NCBI RefSeq assembly: GCF_001648355.1
Contig: NZ_LXSL01000014.1
Location: 97,138 to 161,137 of the forward strand
DNA from: Eikenella longinqua
GTDB taxonomy: Bacteria > Pseudomonadota > Gammaproteobacteria > Burkholderiales > Neisseriaceae
DNA length: 64,000 nt
Reading direction: 5' to 3'
The notes beneath the pieces are model-generated. The model was not told the origin of the DNA, did no database searches, and saw only the letters and a program-made list of their open reading frames with translations. Position numbers and translations under genes: made by a program. Position 1 is the first letter of the stretch; every line of letters begins with the position of its first letter. Positions 51,856 to 59,268 of this stretch are shown piece after piece.

Positions 51856-51890
51856 TTACAATATACGTAATTTTAATGTAAATATGTAAA
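51855..51890. promoter_or_regulatory. Imperfect palindromic operator candidate
   Basis: TTTACA at 51855 and TGTAAA at 51890 bound a 36-bp AT-rich inverted repeat with an internal TGTAAATATGTAAA direct repeat. It lies between divergent TetR and receptor genes and next to the -10, a typical place for TetR binding. Confidence 0.6.
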
Positions 51891-51931
51891 CTTTGCAGTC
51901 GGTACAGCTCGGCTGCCATGAGGAGAATGCC

Positions 51932-53971
51932 ATGAATGTGAACACCCGCCCTACCGCCTGCCTGCTGGCGCTGTTGGCCTCCGCACCGTATCTTGCCCAT
52001 GCGGAGGAAGCGGAGCCGAGCGGGCAGTTGCCGGATATCGTCATCACCGGCGAGCGCGGCAGCCGCACGGTATTCCAAACCGGCACTTCGCACAACGTTT
52101 TCACTGCGCCCGACATCGACCGCAGCGGCCACAAGCTCTCCGCCACCGATCTGCTCAAGCAAACCGTCAACACCGTAGATTTGGGCAGCGGCAATGATTT
52201 GCCCGCCGTGCGCGGGGTGGACGGCTCCGGCCCGGCGGTGGGCGCGGTGGCCTTTTTTGCTGGCACGCGGCCGCGATTGAATTTGTCCATCGACGGCCGC
52301 TCGGCCACTTACAACGAGTATGCTTTTGGCACGCAGTCGCTGTGGGATATGCGGCAGGTGGAAGTGCTGCGTGGGCCGCAGAGCCTGGTGCGCGGGCAGA
52401 ACGCAGTGGCCGGCGCCATCGTGATGCGTTCCAACGACCCGACTCAGGAATGGGAAGGTGCGGTGCGCTTGGGCGCGGGCAACCAGCAAACCCGCAATGG
52501 TGCGCTGATGCTCTCCGGCCCGATTATACGCAACAACTTGGCTTTCCGATTGAGTGCCGAGCGGCAGCAGCGCGAAAGCTACGAACCGTTTGTGTCTTAC
52601 CACCCCGCCGGCAACCCACGCCGCGTGGAAAACACCAATATCCGCTTCAAATTGCTCCTCACGCCCGAAGCCTATCCCGGCTTCCTCAGCCGCTTCACCT
52701 TCAACTACATCAAATCGCGCGCCCCGCAAAACGAAATTCTCGGCAATACCGCCAGCACCCGCTTCCTGCCGCAAAAGCCGGTGTTTGAAACCGGTTCGCG
52801 TTCCGGCATTTGGGATGTGTCTTGGCAAATCAGCGACAGCTTCAAGCTGGAAAACAAGCTGGTGTATGCCCGCTATGATAACGACCGCATCCACCTGCCC
52901 ATGTCCGTGCACCCGCAGGGCGTGCCCGCTACTTTGCGCGGTCATGAAGTGCAATGGGAGCCGGTGTTGCACTTCCGCCCCGAAGGCGGCAGCGTAAAAG
53001 GCTTGGCCGGGCTGTATTTCTTCCGCAGCAGCCAGTATGAAACCGTGGATATCCGCAGCGTGGGCGGGCGCAACGAGTTCGACGACGCCAACCGTGTGTA
53101 CGCCGCCTTTGCTGAAGCGGATTGGCGTTTTGCCCCGCAATGGCACCTCACTCTCGCCGGCCGCCTCGAACGCGAAGAACACCGGCGCCACGGCGGCGGT
53201 GCCAGCCTGCATCTGGATTTGGACAAAGGTCAAACCGTGTTCCTGCCCAAAATCGACCTTTCCTACCGCCCGAACGAGCATTTTGCCGGCGGCCTGAAAA
53301 TCGCCCGCGGCTACAACCCCGGCGGTGCAGGCATCACCTTCGGCCGCCCCGTGGTCACTTATGACTTCCAGCCCGAATACATCAACAACTTCGAGCTCTA
53401 CACCCGCTGGCGCACGCCCGATAAGCGGCTCGAATTAAGCGGCAACCTGTTCCTCAACCGCTACAAAGACATGCAGCTGCCGTTTTACCTCGGCCCCAAC
53501 TCCGTTGTCATTCGCAACGCCGACAGCGTGCAAACCTATGGCGCCGAGCTGCAAGCCGGTTGGCAGGCGCTGGAACAGCTGCGCCTCACCACCGCCCTCG
53601 GCTTGCTGCACACCGACATCCGCCGCTATCCGAACAGCGGCATCGAAGGCCACCGCCTCGGCCGTGCCCCAGGCTACACCGCCACCCTCGGCCTGGCCTG
53701 GAAACACCCCTCAGGCTGGGAAGCCGGCGGCGACGCCCGCTTCAGCGGCGGCTACTTCTCCGCCGCCAACAATACCGAAGTCGGCCGCATCAAACGCTAC
53801 GGCCAGCTCAACCTCTACGCCGCCTACAATTTCAAACAAGGCCGCGTATCGCTGTATGCCGACAACGTGTTCAACAGCCGCCGCCCGATTTTCATCTCCT
53901 CCAACGACCGGCATGATGCCCTGTTCCAACGCCCGCGTGCCGTCGGCATCAGTACTGAATTGCGCTTTTAG
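51932..53971 (+). CDS. TonB-dependent outer-membrane receptor
   Basis: A 679-residue receptor starting at ATG 51932 (MNVNTRPTACLLALLASAPYLAHA, signal peptide) after GAGGAGAATGCC. TonB-box-like DIVITGERG, plug motifs VEVLRGPQSLVRGQNAVAGA and IVMRSNDP, and the barrel ending STELRF are present. Divergent TetR, a small protein and an MFS transporter nearby make a siderophore or other iron-chelate the likely ligand. The whole set lies between direct repeats. Confidence 0.93.
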   Translation: MNVNTRPTACLLALLASAPYLAHAEEAEPSGQLPDIVITGERGSRTVFQTGTSHNVFTAPDIDRSGHKLSATDLLKQTVNTVDLGSGNDLPAVRGVDGSGPAVGAVAFFAGTRPRLNLSIDGRSATYNEYAFGTQSLWDMRQVEVLRGPQSLVRGQNAVAGAIVMRSNDPTQEWEGAVRLGAGNQQTRNGALMLSGPIIRNNLAFRLSAERQQRESYEPFVSYHPAGNPRRVENTNIRFKLLLTPEAYPGFLSRFTFNYIKSRAPQNEILGNTASTRFLPQKPVFETGSRSGIWDVSWQISDSFKLENKLVYARYDNDRIHLPMSVHPQGVPATLRGHEVQWEPVLHFRPEGGSVKGLAGLYFFRSSQYETVDIRSVGGRNEFDDANRVYAAFAEADWRFAPQWHLTLAGRLEREEHRRHGGGASLHLDLDKGQTVFLPKIDLSYRPNEHFAGGLKIARGYNPGGAGITFGRPVVTYDFQPEYINNFELYTRWRTPDKRLELSGNLFLNRYKDMQLPFYLGPNSVVIRNADSVQTYGAELQAGWQALEQLRLTTALGLLHTDIRRYPNSGIEGHRLGRAPGYTATLGLAWKHPSGWEAGGDARFSGGYFSAANNTEVGRIKRYGQLNLYAAYNFKQGRVSLYADNVFNSRRPIFISSNDRHDALFQRPRAVGISTELRF

Positions 53972-53979
53972 GCAAAGAA

Positions 53980-54155
53980 AGGCTACCTGAAAACGAACAC
54001 AGTGGGTTTCTGCGAAGTTAAAGCGTGAGCTTCAATGTAGTGAAAACGGCAGAATAATTTTCAGGTAGCCCATCCGTAGTACCGCAAAGGCTACCTGAAA
54101 CGCCGTAGGGGCAGGTTATATAGCCGCCCGCTGCCACGCCCTTTTTCAGGTAGCC
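53980..54155. repeat. Four eikDUS with a GTTTCTGCGAAG element
   Basis: Forward copies near 53981 and 54088, reverse copies near 54059 and 54144. GTTTCTGCGAAGTTAAAGC begins at about 54006. It fills the gap between the receptor and the next gene. Confidence 0.7.
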
Positions 54156-54220
54156 TCATTCGCAATACAGAAAAAGCTGCCTAAACCCTCCCAACCCACT
54201 CTCCAAAAGGAACCCGACTC

Positions 54221-54628
54221 ATGTTCACCCCCGTCAAAACCCTGCCCGAAGGCAGCATCTTCTACACCGATCTCGCCGGTGTCTCCGTGTTTGCCGCCTG
54301 GCTGGACGCATTCGAAGTGCTGCTGCACAGTCACCAACGCCTAGCCACCGTATGCGCGCCGATGCGCCTGCAAAAAGAAGAAACGCAGATTGTGGCCGAC
54401 CGCAAGCTCTATTTGGATTGGATTCGCGCCCACCAGCCGCTGTTGGCCGATCGATGCGCCGCCATGCTGCTGATTGAGCCGGATGCCGAACAACTGGCAC
54501 TGATGCGGCAGCAGTCGGGCAAAATGGCGCCCGCCTTGGGCGTGAACTATATCGTGGAAGCCGATTACGCCGCCGCCCTGGCCTCCGCCCAAGCCGCCCT
54601 GGCTGCCTTCCAACCCGAAAAAGTTTAG
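54221..54628 (+). CDS. Small protein of unknown function in the iron-uptake module
   Basis: A 135-residue cytoplasmic protein, helical and Ala/Leu-rich, with LPEGSIFYTDLAGVSVFAAW at the N-terminus and DRCAAMLLIEPDAEQLALM in the middle. No metal or nucleotide motif is clear. AAAAGGAACCCGACTC precedes the ATG. Only 11 bases separate it from the MFS gene, which has a ribosome site right at its stop, so they are co-transcribed. Role unknown; perhaps processes the imported ligand. Confidence 0.75.
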   Translation: MFTPVKTLPEGSIFYTDLAGVSVFAAWLDAFEVLLHSHQRLATVCAPMRLQKEETQIVADRKLYLDWIRAHQPLLADRCAAMLLIEPDAEQLALMRQQSGKMAPALGVNYIVEADYAAALASAQAALAAFQPEKV

Positions 54629-54639
54629 GGAGGCCGCCC

Positions 54640-55881
54640 GTGCCCTCTATTCCGACAGCCCGCCCGCAGCTGCGCGACTGGCTGCTGCTCGCCACTGCCG
54701 CCACCTACAAATTCACCCTGATCGGCTTTTATCTGGTGGCGCTGATGACCATCCTCAAAAGCGGCGGCTTTAGCCTGAAACAGCTGGGCTGGGTTTACCT
54801 CATCGGCAGCGTGGAGAGCGGAAAAATCCTGTTTTCCACCCTGATCGAACGCTACCGCATCGGCCGCTGCGGGCGTTTCCGCGGCTGGATGCTGCTGTCG
54901 CTCGGCGGCATCGGCGCCGCGCTTTCGGTATTGCTGTTTATCAATCCGCTGCACGCTTTCCCGCCGCTGGCTGCCGCCTGCCTGTTGCTGTGCGCTTGCG
55001 GCACGCTCTACGGCTGCGCGGTGCTGGGTTTGAGCTGTATCGTGCTGCCGTATCGCGAGCGCGGTTTCGGCGGGGTGATTCAAACTGTGGCCGCCCGCGC
55101 CGGCAAGATGATCGGCGGCGCACTGGTACTGCTGGTGTTCCGCCGCTGGGGCTGGCAGGCGGCGGTTGGCTTGATGCTGTTGTTTAACATGTTGCTGATG
55201 CTACAAGTTTGGCTCTACCGCGAACCGCCGGCACAAACCCCGCCGGCTGCCGGTTTTGCCGAACTGTTTGCCCGTATGCTCGGCTTTTGGCGGCTGCCGG
55301 GGCGCGGCTTGCGTTGGCTGTTGCTGTTGGCGGCGGCAGCCACTCCCTATGCCTGGATTGCCGCCACTTTTGTGCCCAAACTGGGCGATTTGGGCTTCGA
55401 TGCGGCGCAAACTGGCGCCATTCTGGCGGTGGCCATTCCGCTTGCCTGCATGACGGTTACGCCGCTGGCAGGCTGGCTGGCGCGGCGGCAATCGCGCCGG
55501 CGGATAGTCGGCCGGCTGTGCATGTTGCAGCTGCCGCTGGTGTTGTCGTTTGTGTGGATCGACCGGTCAGCCATGCTGCATCCGTGGTTGCCGCCGCTGC
55601 AAATCGTGGCTTTGAGCTTGAGCTACACGCTGCTTTTGCCGGTGATGCTGGCTCTGATGATGGACAAATCCGAGCCGGCCACCGCAGCCCTAGACAGCAG
55701 CCTGCAATTTTCCGTGCTGCTGGCGGGCACTTACGCGGCGGGCTTTGCCGGGCTGCGGCTGGCGGAGGCTTGGGGCTATCCGGCAGCCTACGGCGTGGCG
55801 GCGGGCTTGGCATTGCTGGTGTGGGCAGCGTTTGCCTGCAACGGGCGGCTGCTGGATTATGGGGCGGAAGAGGCTACCTGA
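54640..55881 (+). CDS. MFS transporter, AmpG/FptX-like (probable siderophore permease)
   Basis: A 413-residue protein with about twelve hydrophobic helices. It starts at GTG 54640 after AGGGAGG. The helix GFSLKQLGWVYLIGSVESGK recalls the AmpG and RhtX/FptX group, where single MFS proteins carry ferric siderophores across the inner membrane. Position with a TonB receptor and TetR gene supports that role over muropeptide import. The C-terminus EEAT and the stop come from an eikDUS (GAG GCT ACC TGA), the same ending as dinB, within the right direct repeat. Confidence 0.82.
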   Translation: MPSIPTARPQLRDWLLLATAATYKFTLIGFYLVALMTILKSGGFSLKQLGWVYLIGSVESGKILFSTLIERYRIGRCGRFRGWMLLSLGGIGAALSVLLFINPLHAFPPLAAACLLLCACGTLYGCAVLGLSCIVLPYRERGFGGVIQTVAARAGKMIGGALVLLVFRRWGWQAAVGLMLLFNMLLMLQVWLYREPPAQTPPAAGFAELFARMLGFWRLPGRGLRWLLLLAAAATPYAWIAATFVPKLGDLGFDAAQTGAILAVAIPLACMTVTPLAGWLARRQSRRRIVGRLCMLQLPLVLSFVWIDRSAMLHPWLPPLQIVALSLSYTLLLPVMLALMMDKSEPATAALDSSLQFSVLLAGTYAAGFAGLRLAEAWGYPAAYGVAAGLALLVWAAFACNGRLLDYGAEEAT

Positions 55882-55978
55882 AAAATGGTCGGCAAAGTTT
55901 GGAAGCTGTCACACAAAGCGGCTTGCCGCAGACAAAAGGCTACCTGAAAACTTGGATTACAGTTTTCAGGTAGCCTTT
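55864..55978. repeat. ~115-bp direct repeat, right copy
   Basis: Near-identical to 51030-51143, including GCGGAAGAGGCTACCTGA, CAAAGCGGCTTGCCGCAGAC and a DUS pair around CTTGGATTAC. Confidence 0.88.
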
Positions 55979-55986
55979 CTTTTGCT

Positions 55987-57063
55987 TCAGGCTTTCTTGC
56001 AGCACAAGAGGCTGTGGCCGAGGCCGAGTTGGTCGTGGATGTGGGCGATGGTGAGGCCGGCGCTTTCGATGCAGCGGATGAGGTCGTTGCTGCGGAAGAG
56101 TTTGCTGTTGCCGTTGGCCAGCGCGGTGAAGTAGAGGCTGGTGTGGGTGAGGCAGTAGGCGGCGGTTTCGTGTTTCTGCCTGTCCCACAGGGGCTCGAGG
56201 ATGTAGAGGGTGCTCTCTGGGCTCATGCTGGCGGCGGCGCGGCGGAGGATGAAGGCGGCTTGCTCTTCGGTGAAGCAGTCGAGGAATTGGCTCATCCAGA
56301 TGGCGTCGAAGCCGCTAGGGAAGGGGGCGGCGGGGTCGAGCAGGTTGGTGGGGTGGCCGTGGATGCGTTCGGCGCCGGGCCGGCCGGCGGTGTGGGCGCG
56401 CATGAGCTCGAGCTGCTGGGGCAAATCCATGATGGTGATGTGCACGTTGGGGTTGTGGGCGGCGCAGGCCAGGGCCCAGCGGCCGGTGTTGCCGCCCACG
56501 TCGAGCAGGCGGCGCACGGGTTGGGCGAAGACGATTTGGAGGGCGGCGGGGAAGGATTGGTCGGAATAGAAGTGGTCGAAGGCGAGCCATTTTTCGCGGG
56601 TGCGCTCGGGGAGCTGGGAGAGGCCTTGGTAGATGGTGGGCCAGCTGCCGAATTCTTCGAGCCCGGCGGGGCGGCCTTCGAGCAGGGCGGCTTCGAGGTG
56701 GAACATGCCTTGGTAGCACACGTCGTGTACGAAATCCATGTTGATGGGAGACATGGGGTCTTGGATGAGGAACCAGCCGGCTTTGCTGATGAAGTAGCGC
56801 TCGTTTTGGAGCAGCACGGTGCCGATGGAGAGGGAGGCTTCGAGCAGCACTTGGGCAGCGTAGTGGCTGATTTTGGCTTCGCTGGCGATGTGCTCGAGGG
56901 TTTGGCCTTCGCGGGCGCGGTTGAGGCGCTGGAGGATGCCGAATTTCACCATCAGGCGGGAGGCTTGGAAGGCGATGGGGCCGAAGATGATTTGCTGGGC
57001 GAGGCGCTGGGCTTCGGTGGCGGTTTGCTGTTCTTCGGCGTAGTGCTGGAGTGTGGGATTCAT
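55987..57063 (-). CDS. Class I SAM-dependent O-methyltransferase-like protein
   Basis: A 358-residue protein of the methyltransferase_2 type. Residues 1-150 are a dimerisation/winged-helix domain (GQTLEHIASEAKISHYAAQVLL). The Rossmann core begins VRRLLDVGGNTGRWALA, followed by ITIMDLPQQ and FDAIWMSQFLDCF. These proteins methylate hydroxyls or small aromatic metabolites. I start at ATG 57063; the in-frame ATG at 57111 adds 16 unlikely residues. Lies just outside the right direct repeat. Substrate unknown; a peptidyl or siderophore-like metabolite is only a guess. Confidence 0.88.
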   Translation of the reverse strand: MNPTLQHYAEEQQTATEAQRLAQQIIFGPIAFQASRLMVKFGILQRLNRAREGQTLEHIASEAKISHYAAQVLLEASLSIGTVLLQNERYFISKAGWFLIQDPMSPINMDFVHDVCYQGMFHLEAALLEGRPAGLEEFGSWPTIYQGLSQLPERTREKWLAFDHFYSDQSFPAALQIVFAQPVRRLLDVGGNTGRWALACAAHNPNVHITIMDLPQQLELMRAHTAGRPGAERIHGHPTNLLDPAAPFPSGFDAIWMSQFLDCFTEEQAAFILRRAAASMSPESTLYILEPLWDRQKHETAAYCLTHTSLYFTALANGNSKLFRSNDLIRCIESAGLTIAHIHDQLGLGHSLLCCKKA

Positions 57064-57171
57064 GATGTTGGCTCGGTAAGGGGTGGGGCTACCTGAAGGC
57101 GTGGGCTTCAAGGAAGATCAAATGATGTTTTTGCGTGGACAAGGCTGGGTTTCTGTGAAACTGGGTTGGGC

Positions 57172-57870
57172 TTACCATTGCGCGGTGAGGGCGGCGGCTT
57201 CTTGCAGGCGTTCGGGGGTGCCGACGTCGAGCCAGAGGCCGCGGTGCATTTCGCCGCTCACTTGGCTGCTGCTCATGGCTTGGCGCAGGAGGGGGGCGAG
57301 TTTGGCATGCTGGTGGGCGGGGGTGTGGGCGAAGAGCTGGGGGCGGTAGAGGCCGATGCCGCTGAAGGTGTGGGCGGGGCTGTGGCTGCCGGTTTGATTG
57401 TCGGCGATTTGGCCGCCGGGCAGGAGGCGGAAGTCGCCTTGGGGGTGGTGCGGGGGGTTGGGCACGAGCCAGAGGTGGGCAAAAATGTGCTCGGGCAGGG
57501 TGGCGGCGAGCCGGATGGCGGGGCGGCAGTCGAAATCGGTGAGGATGTCGCCGTTGATGACGAGGAAGGGCTCGTTGCCCAGGAGCGGCAGGGCGGTGGC
57601 GATGCCGCCGGCGGTTTCGAGCCCGCCGGGGGCTTCGGGGGAATATTGGATGGAGAGGCCGTAGCGGCTGCCGTTGCCGAGGGCTTGCTCGATTTTGTGG
57701 CCGAGCCAGGCGTGGTTGATGACGACTTCGCGGATGCCGGCGGCGGCGAGGCGGCGCAGGTGCCAGCCGATGAGTGGCTCGCGGCCGCAGGGGAGCATGG
57801 GTTTGGGCAGGGTGTCGGTAAGCGGGCGCATTCTTTCGCCGCGGCCGGCGGCCAGAATCATGGCTTTCAT
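57172..57870 (-). CDS. murU: N-acetylmuramate alpha-1-phosphate uridylyltransferase MurU
   Basis: A 232-residue nucleotidyltransferase. The pyrophosphorylase motif is MKAMILAAGRGERMRPLT, with LPKPML after it, and FLVINGDILTDFD is the metal-binding centre. The short length (no acyltransferase domain) and the presence of amgK elsewhere in the window suggest MurU, which makes UDP-MurNAc from MurNAc-1-phosphate. The ATG at 57870 lies three bases after a forward-oriented eikDUS on this strand. Longer in-frame starts (58041) would translate through the DUS and are rejected. Confidence 0.88.
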   Translation of the reverse strand: MKAMILAAGRGERMRPLTDTLPKPMLPCGREPLIGWHLRRLAAAGIREVVINHAWLGHKIEQALGNGSRYGLSIQYSPEAPGGLETAGGIATALPLLGNEPFLVINGDILTDFDCRPAIRLAATLPEHIFAHLWLVPNPPHHPQGDFRLLPGGQIADNQTGSHSPAHTFSGIGLYRPQLFAHTPAHQHAKLAPLLRQAMSSSQVSGEMHRGLWLDVGTPERLQEAAALTAQW

Positions 57871-58015
57871 GTTTTCAGGTAGCCTTTGTGGAAATGGGGG
57901 ATTATATAGCGGAATGGGGTGTTGTGTTTCGGCTTGGCTGAAGTTTGCGTTTTGGTTTGGCAGAAACTTCGCTGCCTTCGGAAACTTGGTTTTTATGCGG
58001 CCTGATTTGTGGTTG

Positions 58016-58158
58016 AGGCTACCTGAAAGCTTGAGCTTCAACGCAGTTAAAACGAATGAAGTGAGTTTCTGCGAAGCTAAAATCTGTTTGGCGGGTTTCG
58101 GGTGATTTTAGGGTTGGCTTGTATGGCTTTGAAGGGCGGGAAAAGTTTTCAGGTAGCC
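58016..58158. repeat. eikDUS pair around a GTTTCTGCGAAGCTAAAA element
   Basis: Forward DUS near 58018, GTTTCTGCGAAGCTAAAA at about 58066-58083, reverse DUS near 58148. Confidence 0.7.
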
Positions 58159-58166
58159 TCTGCGGT

Positions 58167-59063
58167 TTAAGCCTGCCGTTTGCGGGCGCCCCAGATAAAC
58201 AGTGCCACGCCGGCCCACACCCAGAGGTAGCCGGCAAACTGGGTGCGGCTGAAGGGCTCGTGGAAGGCGGTGAGGCCGAGCAGGAATTGCAGGCTGGGCG
58301 AGAGGTATTGCAGGATGCCGATGGTGGAGAGGCGGATGCGTTGCGCGGCGGCGGCAAACAGCAGCAGGGGAATCATGGTGGCGGCGCCGCTGCCGATTAC
58401 GATGGCCAAGGGCAGCGGCGGCAGTTGGGCAAACACGAGGCTGCCGTGGGCGTGGTGCCAGCCGAGGTAGAGGGCGGCGAAGGGCAGTAGCAACAGGGTT
58501 TCCAGCGTGAAGCCGGGCAGGGCGGGCAGCGGGGCGAGTTTGCGCAACAGGCCGTAGAGGCTCCAGCTCAGGCCGATGCCGAGCGCGAGCCAGGGCATCT
58601 GCCCGCCCCACGCGGAAAGCCACACCACGCCCACAGCGGCCAGGGCGATGGCGCCAATTTGCAGCGGGCGCAGGGTTTCGCCGAGAAAAATCCGGCCGAA
58701 AAAGATGCTCACCAGCGGGGTAACGAAGTAGCCGAGGCTGGCTTGCAGCACTTGCCGTTGGGTGATGGCGGCGAGGTAGAGCAGCCAGTTTGCGGCGAGC
58801 AGTGCGGCGCAGGCGGCGAAGGTGAGCAGGGTTTTTTTGTGTCGCAGGGCTTGCAGCAGCAGGGCGCGGCTGGGACGGGAATAGGCGATGGCGCCGATGG
58901 CGAGCAGTGAGGCCCACACGATGCGGTGCGCCATGAGCTGCCCGGCGCTGATGGGCTGGCCGACGAGGGGCAGCCAATAGAGCGGGAAGAAGCCCCAGAT
59001 GAGGTAGCAGGCGAGCACGCTGTAGAGGCCGCGGCGGTATTCGGTGGGATTGGTGGTGTGCAT
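58167..59063 (-). CDS. rarD: EamA-family transporter RarD
   Basis: A 298-residue protein with ten hydrophobic helices in two EamA repeats. The opening RRGLYSVLACYLIWGFFPLYW and ELMAHRIVWA-like QLMAHRIVWAS are the RarD signature; LLAANWLLYLAAI and STIGILQYLSPSLQFLLG are also typical. It is a drug/metabolite superfamily permease whose substrate is not firmly known. Monocistronic. Confidence 0.93.
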   Translation of the reverse strand: MHTTNPTEYRRGLYSVLACYLIWGFFPLYWLPLVGQPISAGQLMAHRIVWASLLAIGAIAYSRPSRALLLQALRHKKTLLTFAACAALLAANWLLYLAAITQRQVLQASLGYFVTPLVSIFFGRIFLGETLRPLQIGAIALAAVGVVWLSAWGGQMPWLALGIGLSWSLYGLLRKLAPLPALPGFTLETLLLLPFAALYLGWHHAHGSLVFAQLPPLPLAIVIGSGAATMIPLLLFAAAAQRIRLSTIGILQYLSPSLQFLLGLTAFHEPFSRTQFAGYLWVWAGVALFIWGARKRQA

Positions 59064-59086
59064 GGTGTGCTCAATGTGGCGGATCA

Positions 59087-59253
59087 GGCTACCTGAAAAA
59101 ACGGGGTTTCCGAAGGAAGACGAGTTTCTGCGAAGCTAAAACGGGGTTTCCAAAGAAAGGCGAGCTTCAGCGAAGCAAAAACAGGCGGCGGCTGATGCAT
59201 GAAAACGGCAGAGGCTACCTGAAAATCCGCCGGGCGTTTTTCAGGTAGCCTCC
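59087..59253. repeat. eikDUS copies with two GTTTC-CGAAG-type elements
   Basis: Forward DUS near 59088, GAGTTTCTGCGAAGCTAAAA near 59122-59141 and a second related unit, then a DUS pair at 59213-59252 next to the pilU stop. Confidence 0.7.
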
Positions 59254-59268
59254 ATCAGCCATGGGCTG

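Noticed and set aside
57871..58041. N-terminal extension of MurU
   Set aside because: The extra frame translates through a DUS and AT-rich intergenic DNA; the conserved MKAMILAAGRG start is at 57870.
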